From positions 3,720,001-3,784,000 of the forward strand of contig NZ_CP009555.1 of the NCBI RefSeq assembly GCF_000959365.1: a DNA stretch of 64,000 bases, read 5' to 3'. Source of the stretch: Burkholderia oklahomensis C6786. Its GTDB lineage: Bacteria > Pseudomonadota > Gammaproteobacteria > Burkholderiales > Burkholderiaceae. Under the pieces are notes generated by a model. That model was not told the DNA's origin and ran no database searches. It saw nothing but the letters and a program-made list of their open reading frames with translations. Of this stretch, positions 53,706-63,030 are shown in pieces (position 1 is the stretch's first letter; each line of letters opens with the position of its first letter). The position numbers and the translations under genes were made by a program.

Positions 53706-54018
53706 CGGCGAGTCGTCGCACGAACCACTGCACGAACTTGACAAGCCGCGGTCGTCGAGTCGAATCGACGGGGCGGCACGCAGCGGGGCGCTGACGATCG
53801 GGACAATCGGGACAATCGAGACAATCGGACGCCGGCTGCGCCGCCGTCACGCGGCGGCGCTCAGCCGTGAAGAACCGAAGCGAGCCGTGCTATCCGTTTC
53901 CGTCGATGCGGACACGGCGTCGCCGCCGCGGCGCATCGGGTGCCCTCGCGCCCATGACGCGGGCTTGCGCGACGGCCGTTCTGCGCGCGTGGCCGCATCC
54001 CGCGGCCGCAATTGCCGC
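53706..54018. other. Convergent intergenic region with repeats
   Basis: No gene is supported. It holds three 9-bp direct repeats GACAATCGG/A (53802-53828). A perfect 9-bp inverted repeat GCGCCGCCG with a 5-base loop follows (53838-53860) and may act as terminator for the convergent exporter and methyltransferase genes. Confidence 0.5.
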
Positions 54019-54789
54019 TCAACTGCCCGCACGCGTCGCCGCGAGGAACAGCACCGGCGGCCGCCGGCAGTCCGCTTCGAGGTCCGGCCGCACCGCGAGC
54101 GCCTCGGGAATCGGCGCCGGCTCGCCGAGGTGCGTGAGCGTGAAGCCCGCCTTCAGCAGCGTGTTCACGTAGGTCTCGACCGTGCGGTGGTACTTGACCA
54201 CGCCGTCGACGAACCAGCGCGTATCGCGCCGTCCCTCCTGCCGGTAGCGGTCGACGGGCCAGTGCTGCTTGCGACCGTCGTCGTCGCGCACCCAGCCCGT
54301 CGGATACGCGGTGCAGATCGGATGCTCGACCGAGAACACGAGGCGGCCGTTCGAGCGCAGCGAATCGTAGATCCGCGCGACCACGCCCGCGTAGTCCTCG
54401 ACGTAGTGCAGTGCGAGCGACGACACGACGAGATCGAACGCGCGCGTCGCCGCGTGATAGGTCTCGATCGATCGCTGCAAGTAGGTGATCGCGTTGTCTT
54501 CGGTGCGGGCGCGCGCTTCGTCGAGCATTCGCGACGACACGTCGACGGCCGTCACCGACACGGCGCCGTGCGCGCGCGCGTAGCGGGCGAACTCGCCGAA
54601 GCCGCAGCCGAGGTCGAGCACGTGCAGGCCCGCGAGATTGGGCAGGAGGCGCTTGAGCGCGGGAAATTCGAGTGCGCCGTTCAAGCCGGTGTCGCCGTGC
54701 CGAAGCGTACGGTAGCCTTCGAAGAACGATGCGTCGTCGTAGATGTTCTGCGGCGCGGACGGTGGCGCCGTGTTGGGATCGCTGCTCAC
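54019..54789 (-). CDS. Class I SAM-dependent methyltransferase
   Basis: A 256-aa enzyme with the SAM-binding motif I HVLDLGCGFGEFARYARAHGA (residues about 52-68 in part), the acidic end of strand 2 (VTAVDVSSRML), and motif IV FDLVVSSLALHYVEDY. This is the UbiE/COQ5-like Methyltransf_11 type. The GTG at 54789 has AAGGAG upstream; the open frame extends to 55362. It diverges from the osmoprotectant transporter operon. The substrate is unknown, probably a small molecule. Confidence 0.9.
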   Translation of the reverse strand: MSSDPNTAPPSAPQNIYDDASFFEGYRTLRHGDTGLNGALEFPALKRLLPNLAGLHVLDLGCGFGEFARYARAHGAVSVTAVDVSSRMLDEARARTEDNAITYLQRSIETYHAATRAFDLVVSSLALHYVEDYAGVVARIYDSLRSNGRLVFSVEHPICTAYPTGWVRDDDGRKQHWPVDRYRQEGRRDTRWFVDGVVKYHRTVETYVNTLLKAGFTLTHLGEPAPIPEALAVRPDLEADCRRPPVLFLAATRAGS

Positions 54790-55108
54790 GATGGACGCTC
54801 CTTGACGTAGACGGCAATCGGCGGAAAAGCGGCTCAAAGCGACGAATGACGGTGCAGTGCAATATCCGTTCGGATATGCTGCCTCGCCCGTCGCATTGTA
54901 TCGCCAAGGTACGGAAATGCGCAGTCCAAAACGATCGTTCCGGCCGCGCCTGAATGCGCCCTCGTTTGCCAAAGCGCGCCTGCTCAAGTACCTTGAACCC
55001 CTGCCGCATGCGTTCGGCCCCGCTTCGCCCCCGGCCGAATCCCGCCGGGCGGGCGCACGAACGCCGTCGCATCCGTTCCTTTGCTGTCCGACAGGAGTGC
55101 CAGCCCCG
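54790..55108. promoter_or_regulatory. Divergent promoter region
   Basis: This 319-bp interval lies between the methyltransferase and the osmoprotectant operon. No gene or clear operator was recognised; it must contain both promoters. Confidence 0.4.
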
Positions 55109-56047
55109 ATGAAGATTCCCCGTTTCAGCCGTACCCTGCGCGCGGCCGCCGCCGCGGTGGCCGTCTCGCTCGTTTGCGCCGCGCCCGGCGCGCACGCCGC
55201 CGACGCGGTGACCGTCGCGTCGAAGATCGACACCGAAGGCAACCTGCTCGGCAACGTGATCGCGCAGGTGCTGAAGGCGCACGGCATCGCCGTCGTCGAC
55301 AAGATCGGGCTCGGCGCGACGCCGATCGTCCGACGCGCGCTGACGACGGGCGAAATCGACATCTACCCGGAATACACCGGCAACGCCGCGTTCTTTTTCA
55401 ACAAGGCCGACGATCCCGCGTGGAAGAACGCCGCGCAAGGCTACGCGCTCGCGAAGCAGCTCGACTACGCGGCGAACCGGATCGTCTGGCTCGCGCCCGC
55501 GCCCGCGAACAACACGTGGGGCGTCGCGGTGCTGAGCTCGGTCGCGAAGTCGCAGCATCTGAAGACGTTCAGCGATTTCGGCAAGTGGGTCGGCGCGGGC
55601 GGCAAGGTGAAGCTCGCCGCGTCGGCCGAATTCGTCAACAGCGCGTCCGCGCTGCCGTCGTTCGAGAAGGCGTACGGCTTCAAGCTGAAGCCGGAGCAGA
55701 TGCTCGTGCTGTCGGGCGGCGACACCGCCGCGACGATCAAGGCCGCCGCGCAGCAGACGGACGGCGTGAACGCCGCGATGGTCTACGGCACCGACGGCGG
55801 CATCGCGGCGACGGGGCTCACGGTCCTCGACGACGACAAGCACGTGCAGCCCGTCTACGCGCCGACGCCGATCGTCCGCGAGGCGGTGCTGAAAGCGCAT
55901 CCGCAGATCGCCGATTACCTGAAACCGGTGTTCGCGAGCCTCGATCTGAAGACGCTGCAGACGCTCAACGCGCGGATCCAGATCAACGGCGAGCCGGCCG
56001 CGAGCGTCGCGGCGAGCTATCTGAAATCGAAGGGCTTCGTCAAATGA
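55109..56047 (+). CDS. Osmoprotectant ABC transporter, substrate-binding protein (YehZ/OsmF-like)
   Basis: A 312-aa periplasmic binding protein of the OpuAC/glycine betaine family. The signal peptide ends at GAHA (about residue 30). The mature part starts VTVASKIDTEGNLLGNVIAQVL and includes the hallmark ATPIVRRALTTGEIDIYPEYTG region (in part). Aromatic residues there would cage a quaternary amine. AGGAG lies 10 bases before ATG 55109. It heads a four-gene operon in the same order as E. coli yehZ-yehY-yehX-yehW. Confidence 0.92.
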   Translation: MKIPRFSRTLRAAAAAVAVSLVCAAPGAHAADAVTVASKIDTEGNLLGNVIAQVLKAHGIAVVDKIGLGATPIVRRALTTGEIDIYPEYTGNAAFFFNKADDPAWKNAAQGYALAKQLDYAANRIVWLAPAPANNTWGVAVLSSVAKSQHLKTFSDFGKWVGAGGKVKLAASAEFVNSASALPSFEKAYGFKLKPEQMLVLSGGDTAATIKAAAQQTDGVNAAMVYGTDGGIAATGLTVLDDDKHVQPVYAPTPIVREAVLKAHPQIADYLKPVFASLDLKTLQTLNARIQINGEPAASVAASYLKSKGFVK

Positions 56048-57264
56048 CGGCGCGCACGGCGGGCGGAGCCGGTGCGCCCGCCCCCGCGTCGCGCCCGGAC
56101 GCGGCGCCGGCGTGGCTCGCGCGCGTCGACAAGGTCGGCGTGCTGATCGCGGTGCTCGTCGCGTACGCGGCATTTTTCGAGCCGTTCGTCACGCTGCGCG
56201 CGAACCGGATCGCGGGCGGATCGGGGCTTGCGCTCGACGCGGTGTTTCCCGCTCTACACGCTCGTGCGCTCGCCTCGCTGTGGGCGGCGGGCGCGCTGTT
56301 CGCGCTCGTCCGCAGCCGCGCCGCTTTGCGCGCCGCCGCCGGCGCCGCGCTCGTCGTCGTGCTGTGCATCGCCGTCGGCGCCGCGCCCGCGCACCTCGTC
56401 ACGCCCGACACGCCGCTCGCGCGCGTGTCGCCCGCGGCGGGCGCGTGGCTGCTGCTGTTCGCGTTCGCGGTGCTGATCGCCGATGCGCTCGCCCGCATCG
56501 CGCTCGCGCCGGGCATCCGTCTCGTCGCGCTCGCCGCCGCGGTCGCGGCGCTCGCGGCGTTCATCCACGGGGGCTGCTGGGACGGGCTGTCGGTGATGCA
56601 GGAATATGCGGTGCGCGCCGACACGTTCCGCAGCGAGGCGATCCGCCACCTTGCGCTCGTCACCGGCTCGGTCGCCGCGGCGGTCGCGGCCGGCGTGCCG
56701 CTCGGCATCGGCTGCACGCGCTCGGCCGCGCTGCGCGGCGCGCTGCTGCCGCTCCTGAACGTCGTGCAGACGATCCCGAGCATCGCGCTGTACGGCCTGC
56801 TGATGGCGCCCCTCGCGATCCTCGCCGCGCGCGTGCCGCTCGCCGCCGCATTCGGCGTGAGCGGAATCGGCGTCGCGCCCGCGCTGATCGCCCTCTTCCT
56901 GTATGCGCTGCTGCCGATCGTGTCGAGCGTCGTCGTCGGCTTCGCGCAGGTGCCGGCCGCCGTCGTCGAGGCCGCGCAGGCGATGGGGATGACGGGCCGC
57001 GAGCGGCTCGTCGCGGTCGAGCTGCCGCTCGCGCTGCCCGTCGTGCTGTCCGGCGTGCGCATCGTGCTCGTGCAGAACATCGGCCTCGCCGCGGTCGCCG
57101 CGCTGATCGGCGGCGGCGGCTTCGGCACGTTCATCTTCCAGGGGATCGGCCAGTCGGCGACCGACCTCGTGCTGCTCGGCGCGCTGCCGACGATCGCGCT
57201 CGCGCTCGTCACGGCCGTGCTGTTCGAGGCCGCGACCGAGATCGCGAAAGGAGCGCGCCGATGA
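56044..57264 (+). CDS. Osmoprotectant ABC transporter, permease (YehY-like)
   Basis: A 406-aa inner-membrane permease. The N-terminal half has extra transmembrane helices (from about residue 30), and the C-terminal half is a BPD_transp_1 domain with the EAA loop (VVEAAQAMGMTGRERLVAVELPLALP). The long N-terminal extension is characteristic of YehY, not of the short OpuCB type. The start overlaps the binding-protein stop (ATGA), and the ATPase gene overlaps its end. Confidence 0.92.
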   Translation: MTARTAGGAGAPAPASRPDAAPAWLARVDKVGVLIAVLVAYAAFFEPFVTLRANRIAGGSGLALDAVFPALHARALASLWAAGALFALVRSRAALRAAAGAALVVVLCIAVGAAPAHLVTPDTPLARVSPAAGAWLLLFAFAVLIADALARIALAPGIRLVALAAAVAALAAFIHGGCWDGLSVMQEYAVRADTFRSEAIRHLALVTGSVAAAVAAGVPLGIGCTRSAALRGALLPLLNVVQTIPSIALYGLLMAPLAILAARVPLAAAFGVSGIGVAPALIALFLYALLPIVSSVVVGFAQVPAAVVEAAQAMGMTGRERLVAVELPLALPVVLSGVRIVLVQNIGLAAVAALIGGGGFGTFIFQGIGQSATDLVLLGALPTIALALVTAVLFEAATEIAKGARR

Positions 57265-58199
57265 TCGAGATCGAACGCGTGAGCCGGCTGTTCGGCGACC
57301 TCGCCGCGGTCGACGACGTGTCGCTCGCGGTCGCGCGCGGCACGGTGACGGCGCTCGTCGGCGCATCGGGCAGCGGCAAATCGACGCTGTTGCGGATGAT
57401 CAACCGGCTGATCGCGCCGACGAGCGGGACGATTCGCGTCGACGGCGTCGACACCGCGAGCGTGCCCGCCGAGACGCTGCGGCGCGGGATCGGCTACGTG
57501 ATCCAGGGGCACGGCCTCTTCCCGCACTGGACGGTCGAGCGCAACGTCGCGACGGTGCCGCGGCTGCTCGGCTGGCGCGCGGCGCGCATCGACGCGCGGG
57601 TGCGCGAGCTGCTCGAGCTGTTCGAGCTCGATTACGACACGTACGCGCGCAAGCTGCCGCATCAGTTGTCGGGCGGCCAGCAGCAGCGCGTCGGCGTCGC
57701 GCGCGCGCTCGCGGCCGAGCCCGCGATCCTGCTGATGGACGAGCCGTTCGGCGCGCTCGACCCGATCATCCGCGGCAAGGCGCAGGACGATCTCGTCGCG
57801 CTGCAGCGGCGGCTCGGGATCACGGTCGTGATCGTCACGCACGACATCGACGAAGCGCTGCGGCTCGGCGACCAGATCGCGGTGATGGACGCGGGGCGCA
57901 TCCTGCAGGCGGGCTCGCCCGCCGAGATTCTCGGGCGGCCGCAGCCGGGCGTCGTCGAGCGGCTCGTCGCGGGCCTCGACCGGCCGCTGCGCCTGCTCGC
58001 GCTCACGCGCGTCGACGCGCTCGCCGAGCCCGGCGCGGCGCCCGGCGAGCCGATATCGGGCGCGCTCACGCTGCGCGACGCGATCTCCGAGCTGCTGTGG
58101 CGCGGCGCGAGCGCGCTTCCCGTGTCGAGCGCCGACGGCGCGGCGACGAAGCGCATCACGCTCGATGCGATCGTCGCGCAGGCGAAGCGGCCGGCATGA
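57261..58199 (+). CDS. Osmoprotectant ABC transporter, ATP-binding protein (YehX-like)
   Basis: A 312-aa ATPase of the OpuCA/ProV group. Walker A is GASGSGKST (about 35-43), the signature is LSGGQQQRVG (about 136), Walker B is ILLMDEPFGALDP, and the switch His is in VTHDIDEA. A short C-terminal region of about 70 residues is present in place of two full CBS domains, which would limit ionic-strength sensing. It overlaps both neighbouring permease genes by 4 bp. Confidence 0.95.
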   Translation: MIEIERVSRLFGDLAAVDDVSLAVARGTVTALVGASGSGKSTLLRMINRLIAPTSGTIRVDGVDTASVPAETLRRGIGYVIQGHGLFPHWTVERNVATVPRLLGWRAARIDARVRELLELFELDYDTYARKLPHQLSGGQQQRVGVARALAAEPAILLMDEPFGALDPIIRGKAQDDLVALQRRLGITVVIVTHDIDEALRLGDQIAVMDAGRILQAGSPAEILGRPQPGVVERLVAGLDRPLRLLALTRVDALAEPGAAPGEPISGALTLRDAISELLWRGASALPVSSADGAATKRITLDAIVAQAKRPA

Positions 58200-59032
58200 G
58201 GCGCGCGATCAAAGCCGCAGGCGCCGCGCCCGATACGGGCGCGGCGCGCACGCCGGGCGCGCTCGGCGCCGCGGGCCGGCACGCGCTCGTCACGCTCGCG
58301 CGCGTCGCCGCGCTGGCCGCGCTCGCCGTGATGCTCGCGCGGCCCGGCTGGCTCGAGCCTCTCTTCGCACCGTTCGCCGACAACGGCGCGCCCGCGATCT
58401 ACCGGCGCGCGAGCCTCCTCGATCTGACGCTGTCGCATCTCGCGATCGTCGGCGCGGCGAGCGCGGCGGGCGCGATCGTCGCGCTCGCGGCCGGGATTTT
58501 CGTCACGCGGCGCGCGGGCGCGGAATTCCTGCCGGTCGCGCGCAGCGTCGTGCATATCGGGCAAACCTTCCCGCCCGTCGCGGTGCTCGCGCTCGCGGTG
58601 CCGGCCGTCGGCTTCGGCGTGAAGCCCGTGCTGATCGCGCTGATCCTGTACGGACTGCTGCCCATCTTCGAGAGCACGATCGCGGGGCTGCAGGACGTGC
58701 CCGCCGATGCCGTCGACGCCGCGCGCGGAATGGGGATGAGCGCGCTGCAGCGGCTCGCATGGGTCGAGCTGCCGCTCGCGTTTCCTGTGATCCTGAACGG
58801 CATCCGGCTCGCGGTCGTCATCAATCTCGGCACCGCGACGATCGGCTCGACCGTCGCGGCGAAGGGGCTCGGCGACGTGATCATCGCGGGGCTGCAGACG
58901 TCGAACACCGCGTTTGTGCTGCAAGGCGGCCTCATCGTCGCGCTGCTCGCGGTGCTGATCTACGACGCGCTCGGCGTGATCGGGCGATGGATCGCGCCCG
59001 TGAGGGCGACGCCGCGCGAAGGCGGCGAGTAG
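58196..59032 (+). CDS. Osmoprotectant ABC transporter, permease (YehW-like)
   Basis: A 278-aa permease with about six transmembrane helices and a BPD_transp_1 domain. The EAA loop reads DAARGMGMSALQRLAWVELPLAFP. It is the last gene of the transporter operon and starts within the ATPase stop (ATGA). Two different permeases imply a heterodimeric channel. Confidence 0.93.
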   Translation: MRRAIKAAGAAPDTGAARTPGALGAAGRHALVTLARVAALAALAVMLARPGWLEPLFAPFADNGAPAIYRRASLLDLTLSHLAIVGAASAAGAIVALAAGIFVTRRAGAEFLPVARSVVHIGQTFPPVAVLALAVPAVGFGVKPVLIALILYGLLPIFESTIAGLQDVPADAVDAARGMGMSALQRLAWVELPLAFPVILNGIRLAVVINLGTATIGSTVAAKGLGDVIIAGLQTSNTAFVLQGGLIVALLAVLIYDALGVIGRWIAPVRATPREGGE

Positions 59033-59749
59033 GACGCGGGAGCGACGCGCGCGAGCGCGGGCTATCGTCGCATCGAGCGAAGCGGCTTGCTTGCCGAATG
59101 CTTCGCCGCGCTGCTCGGTGAAGCGCGAGCGATCGCGATGCGCGACAGACAAATCGAAAGCGTCATCGATCGATGCTCTCGACGCATGACGGGATGCGCA
59201 TGGACGCGCACGCATCGCCACGAATTCACTTCCGGCCCGTTGCGGCGAACGCTTCGCTCACCGCGAACATGGCACGCGGGACCGCTGCCCGCACGCGACG
59301 CAAGCGCGTCCGTCCGCCCGTGCTTCCGAAGCGCGACCAATCACGATTTCAGCAAGATGGAATTGCGTCGATCGGAGGTCATTGCGACACGCACGTGTCC
59401 GACGAACGTCGATTCGCGCGGCCGATAAAAACGGCTCCACCGCAAGCACGAACGACGGCAACATGCACGCCGATCCCGATACGGTTTGCACATCGCCCGG
59501 CCGCCTTTCCGCGTTTTTTGATCCATGACATAAAGAGCCGTTTAAATTGTTTTCAATCGGTAAGCTATCAGGAAGAATTGATTCGACGACAGCGAATTCA
59601 AATGCCCAGTTTGACGAATTTTGGATGGGTTCGATCAGCTCGTTTCGCATGCAAGAACCGGGATATATCGCTCGATTCCGCTGCCTGCGGAAATTCGATC
59701 GCCAAAAGCGATCGAGAGCGGATTCGGACGAGCAAAAGCAGGAAGCGTG
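59033..59749. other. Gene-free stretch before the RRM-like gene
   Basis: About 700 bp. The first two thirds are GC-rich with only shadow frames. From about 59510 the DNA is AT-rich and must hold the promoter of the RRM-like gene. No FNR/ANR box of the form TTGAT-n4-ATCAA was found here. Confidence 0.45.
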
Positions 59750-60082
59750 ATGAGAATCTGCATTGAAAATATTCAACCGGGGGTCACACGAGAAGAGCTT
59801 CAAGCTTTTCTATTCAAATACACCGGAAAAAAATTCACCGCTATTCAATTCATCGGGCAATCGGGCCCGAGGCCGGGCGCGCTGATCGACATCGAAGGCG
59901 CCAACTGGGGCGCACTCGCGGAAATCCGCCGCCGCCTGCACGGCATGTACTGGAAGCGGCGCCGGATCGGCATCTGGGTCTTTTCGTTCTGGGAACGCAG
60001 CGACGCGGCTGAAGCGCGGCGTCAACGCGAAGCCCGGACACAACCACCACAAGGCGGACCGATGACGACGCTCCGCCGATAA
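59750..60082 (+). CDS. RRM-like small protein
   Basis: A 110-aa protein whose first 80 residues follow the RNA-recognition-motif pattern: strand 1 RICIENI, helix TREELQAFLFKYTG, strand FTAIQFI, strand PGALIDI, helix ALAEIRRRLHG and last strand RIGIWVF. The aromatic RNP1/RNP2 residues of true RNA binders are only partly present. AGGAAG lies before ATG 59750. It lies 157 bp upstream of arcD on the same strand. RNA binding is inferred from the fold pattern. Confidence 0.65.
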   Translation: MRICIENIQPGVTREELQAFLFKYTGKKFTAIQFIGQSGPRPGALIDIEGANWGALAEIRRRLHGMYWKRRRIGIWVFSFWERSDAAEARRQREARTQPPQGGPMTTLRR

Positions 60083-60239
60083 CGCTCGCATCGAGCACGC
60101 ACCTTCGGATTTCAAACGACGCGCGTTCCGCCGGACCGCGCATGCAAGCGGCAGACCGCCGCGCTCATCCGCCCCGGCGGACGCGCGATGGCCGCGTGCA
60201 CGCCGCGATTTTGCGCGAACGCGACTGCGAGGAAACATC

Positions 60240-61694
60240 ATGGCTGAAGTGATTCAAGAAGTCGCGGCGAAACCCGCCGCGAACAAGCTGCGACTCGGCG
60301 CGCTGACCGCGCTCGTCGTCGGGTCGATGATCGGCGGCGGCATCTTCTCGCTGCCGCAGAACATGGCGGCCACCGCCGAAGCCGGCGCGATCCTGATCGG
60401 CTGGGCGATCACCGCGGTCGGCATGCTCACGCTCGCGTTCGTGTTCCAGACGCTCGCGAACCGCAAGCCGCAGCTCGACGGCGGCGTCTACGCGTACGCG
60501 CAGGCGGGCTTCGGCGACTACATGGGCTTCTCGTCCGCGTGGGGCTACTGGATCAGCGCGTGGATCGGCAACGTCGGCTACTTCGTGCTGCTCTTCTCGA
60601 CGCTCGGCTACTTCTTCCCGATATTCGGCGAAGGCAACACGCCCGCCGCGATCGCGGGCGCGTCGGTGCTGCTGTGGGCCGTGCATTTCCTCGTGCTGCG
60701 CGGGATCCGGCAAGCGGCGTTCATCAACCTCGTCACGACCGTCGCGAAGATCGTCCCGCTCGCGCTGTTCATCCTGATCTGCTTCTTCGCGTTCAAGCTC
60801 GACGTGTTCAAGGCCGACATCTGGGGCCGCGCGAACCCGTCGCTCGGCTCGGTGATGAACCAGGTCCGCAGCATGATGCTCGTGACGGTCTGGGTCTTCA
60901 TCGGCATCGAAGGCGCGAGCATCTTCTCCGCGCGCGCGGAAAAGCGTAGCGACGTCGGCCGCGCGACCGTGATCGGCTTCGTCGGCGTGCTGCTCGTGCT
61001 CGTGCTCGTCAACGTGCTGTCGCTCGGCATCATGACGCAACCGCAGCTCGCGAAGCTGCAGAACCCGTCGATGGCGGCCGTGCTCGAGCACGTCGTCGGC
61101 CACTGGGGCGCCGTCCTCATCAGCGTCGGCCTCGTCGTGTCGCTCGCCGGCGCGCTGCTGTCGTGGGTGCTGCTCTGCGCGGAGATCATGTTCTCGGCCG
61201 CGAAGGACCACACGATGCCCGCGTTCCTGCGCAAGGAGAACGCGAATCACGTGCCCGCGAACGCGCTCTGGCTCACGAATGCGCTCGTCCAGGTGTTCCT
61301 GCTCATCACGCTGTTCTCGCAAAGCACCTATCTGTCGCTGATCTATCTCGCGACGTCGATGATCCTGATTCCGTATTTCTGGTCGGCCGCCTATGCGCTC
61401 CTTCTCGCCGTGCGCGGCGAGACCTACGAGAACGACGCGCGCGCCCGCCGCAAGGACGGCTTCGTCGCCGCGCTCGCCGTGCTCTACGCGGTCTGGCTGC
61501 TGTACGCGGGCGGGGTCAAGTACCTGCTGCTGTCCGCCCTTCTCTATGCGCCGGGCGCGCTCTTCTTCGCGAAGGCGAAGCGCGAGCTCGGCAAGCCGGT
61601 TTTCACCGCCGCCGAGAAACCCATCTTCGCGGCGGCGGCCGCCGCGGCGGTTCTCGCGGCCTACGCGCTCCATAGCGGGCTCATCACCCTTTGA
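60240..61694 (+). CDS. arcD: Arginine/ornithine antiporter ArcD
   Basis: A 484-aa APC-superfamily membrane protein that exchanges external arginine for ornithine. It opens with [23 protein letters not shown], the usual APC first helix with the GSMIGGGIF substrate loop, and has 12-13 hydrophobic helices. Length equals that of Pseudomonas ArcD. The start follows GAGGAAAC and a spacer. The downstream arginine deiminase gene begins 17 bp later, making an arcDA(B) operon that yields ATP from arginine and ammonia for acid resistance. Confidence 0.96.
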   Translation: MAEVIQEVAAKPAANKLRLGALTALVVGSMIGGGIFSLPQNMAATAEAGAILIGWAITAVGMLTLAFVFQTLANRKPQLDGGVYAYAQAGFGDYMGFSSAWGYWISAWIGNVGYFVLLFSTLGYFFPIFGEGNTPAAIAGASVLLWAVHFLVLRGIRQAAFINLVTTVAKIVPLALFILICFFAFKLDVFKADIWGRANPSLGSVMNQVRSMMLVTVWVFIGIEGASIFSARAEKRSDVGRATVIGFVGVLLVLVLVNVLSLGIMTQPQLAKLQNPSMAAVLEHVVGHWGAVLISVGLVVSLAGALLSWVLLCAEIMFSAAKDHTMPAFLRKENANHVPANALWLTNALVQVFLLITLFSQSTYLSLIYLATSMILIPYFWSAAYALLLAVRGETYENDARARRKDGFVAALAVLYAVWLLYAGGVKYLLLSALLYAPGALFFAKAKRELGKPVFTAAEKPIFAAAAAAAVLAAYALHSGLITL

Positions 61695-61711
61695 TCGAAG
61701 AGGTAACCAAC

Positions 61712-62968
61712 ATGACCAACGCCATCTCTCAAGTCGGTGTCCACTCCGAAGTCGGCAAACTGCGCAAGGTGCTCGTCTGCTCGCCGGGGCTCGCGCATCA
61801 GCGTCTCACGCCGAGCAATTGCGACGCGTTGCTGTTCGACGACGTGATGTGGGTGAACCAGGCGAAGCGCGACCACTTCGACTTCGTGTCGAAGATGCGC
61901 GAGCGCGGCGTCGAAGTGCTCGAGATGCACAACCTGCTGACCGAGACCGTCAAGAATCCCGTCGCGCTCAAGTGGATCCTCGACCGGAAGATCACGCCCG
62001 ACAGCGTCGGCGTCGGCCTCGTCGACGAAATGCGCGCGTGGCTCGAAGGCCTCGAGCCGCGCGCGCTCGCCGAATTCCTGATCGGCGGCGTCGCCGCGAG
62101 CGACATCACGGGCGGCGAGCGCTCGAAGGTGCTCACGCTGTTCCGCGACTACCTCGGCCAGTCGTCGTTCGTGCTGCCGCCGCTGCCGAACATGATGTTC
62201 ACGCGCGACACGTCGTGCTGGATCTACGGCGGCGTCACGCTCAATCCGATGCATTGGCCGGCGCGCCGGCAGGAGACGCTCCTCGTCGCCGCGATCTACA
62301 AGTTCCATCCGCAGTTCGCCGACGCGAAGTTCGACATCTGGTACGGCGATCCCGACCAGGATCACGGCATGGCGACGCTCGAAGGCGGCGACGTGATGCC
62401 GATCGGCCGCGGCGTCGTGCTCGTCGGGATGGGCGAGCGCACGTCGCGCCAGGCGATCGGCCAGCTCGCGCAGTCGCTGTTCGCGAAGGGGGCGGCCGAG
62501 CGCGTGATCGTCGCCGGCCTGCCGAACTCGCGCGCGTCGATGCACCTCGACACCGTGTTCAGCTTCTGCGACCGCGATCTCGTGACGGTCTTCCCGGACG
62601 TCGTGAACCGGATCGTGCCGTTCTCGCTGCGCCCGGGCGGCGACGCGCACTACGGGATCGACATCGAGCGCGAAGACAAGCCGTTCGTCGATGTCGTCGC
62701 GCAGGCGCTCGGGCTCAAGTCGCTGCGCGTCGTCGAGACGGGCGGCAACGATTTCGCGGCCGAGCGCGAGCAATGGGACGACGGCAACAACATGGTCTGC
62801 GTCGAGCCGGGCGTCGTCGTCGGCTACGACCGCAACACGTACACGAACACGCTGCTGCGCAAGGCGGGCATCGAGGTGATCACGATCGGCTCGAGCGAGC
62901 TCGGGCGCGGCCGCGGCGGCGGCCACTGCATGACCTGCCCGGTGCTGCGCGACCCCGTCGACTACTGA
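61712..62968 (+). CDS. arcA: Arginine deiminase ArcA
   Basis: A 418-aa enzyme hydrolysing arginine to citrulline and ammonia. The nucleophile Cys406 sits in [10 protein letters not shown], with His405 beside it, the same numbering as in Pseudomonas ArcA. Other active-site segments are [13 protein letters not shown] and [17 protein letters not shown], with the family's catalytic His/Asp pair. The start at 61712 is preceded by AGAGGT. It is the second gene of the arc operon. Confidence 0.97.
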   Translation: MTNAISQVGVHSEVGKLRKVLVCSPGLAHQRLTPSNCDALLFDDVMWVNQAKRDHFDFVSKMRERGVEVLEMHNLLTETVKNPVALKWILDRKITPDSVGVGLVDEMRAWLEGLEPRALAEFLIGGVAASDITGGERSKVLTLFRDYLGQSSFVLPPLPNMMFTRDTSCWIYGGVTLNPMHWPARRQETLLVAAIYKFHPQFADAKFDIWYGDPDQDHGMATLEGGDVMPIGRGVVLVGMGERTSRQAIGQLAQSLFAKGAAERVIVAGLPNSRASMHLDTVFSFCDRDLVTVFPDVVNRIVPFSLRPGGDAHYGIDIEREDKPFVDVVAQALGLKSLRVVETGGNDFAAEREQWDDGNNMVCVEPGVVVGYDRNTYTNTLLRKAGIEVITIGSSELGRGRGGGHCMTCPVLRDPVDY

Positions 62969-63030
62969 GCGCCGGCGCAAGCGTCGCGGCGCGCGAGCGC
63001 CGCCCTCCCGACAACCTACGGAGAAACCAG

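Noticed and set aside
53802..53860. Short GACAATCGG repeats and hairpin as a regulatory element
   Set aside because: They lie between convergent gene ends, so they are more likely a replication-slippage product and a terminator than an operator.
59510..60240. Anaerobic FNR/ANR box for the arc operon
   Set aside because: No convincing TTGAT-n4-ATCAA element was seen upstream of the RRM-like gene or arcD; TTGATCCATGACAT near 59519 matches only one half.
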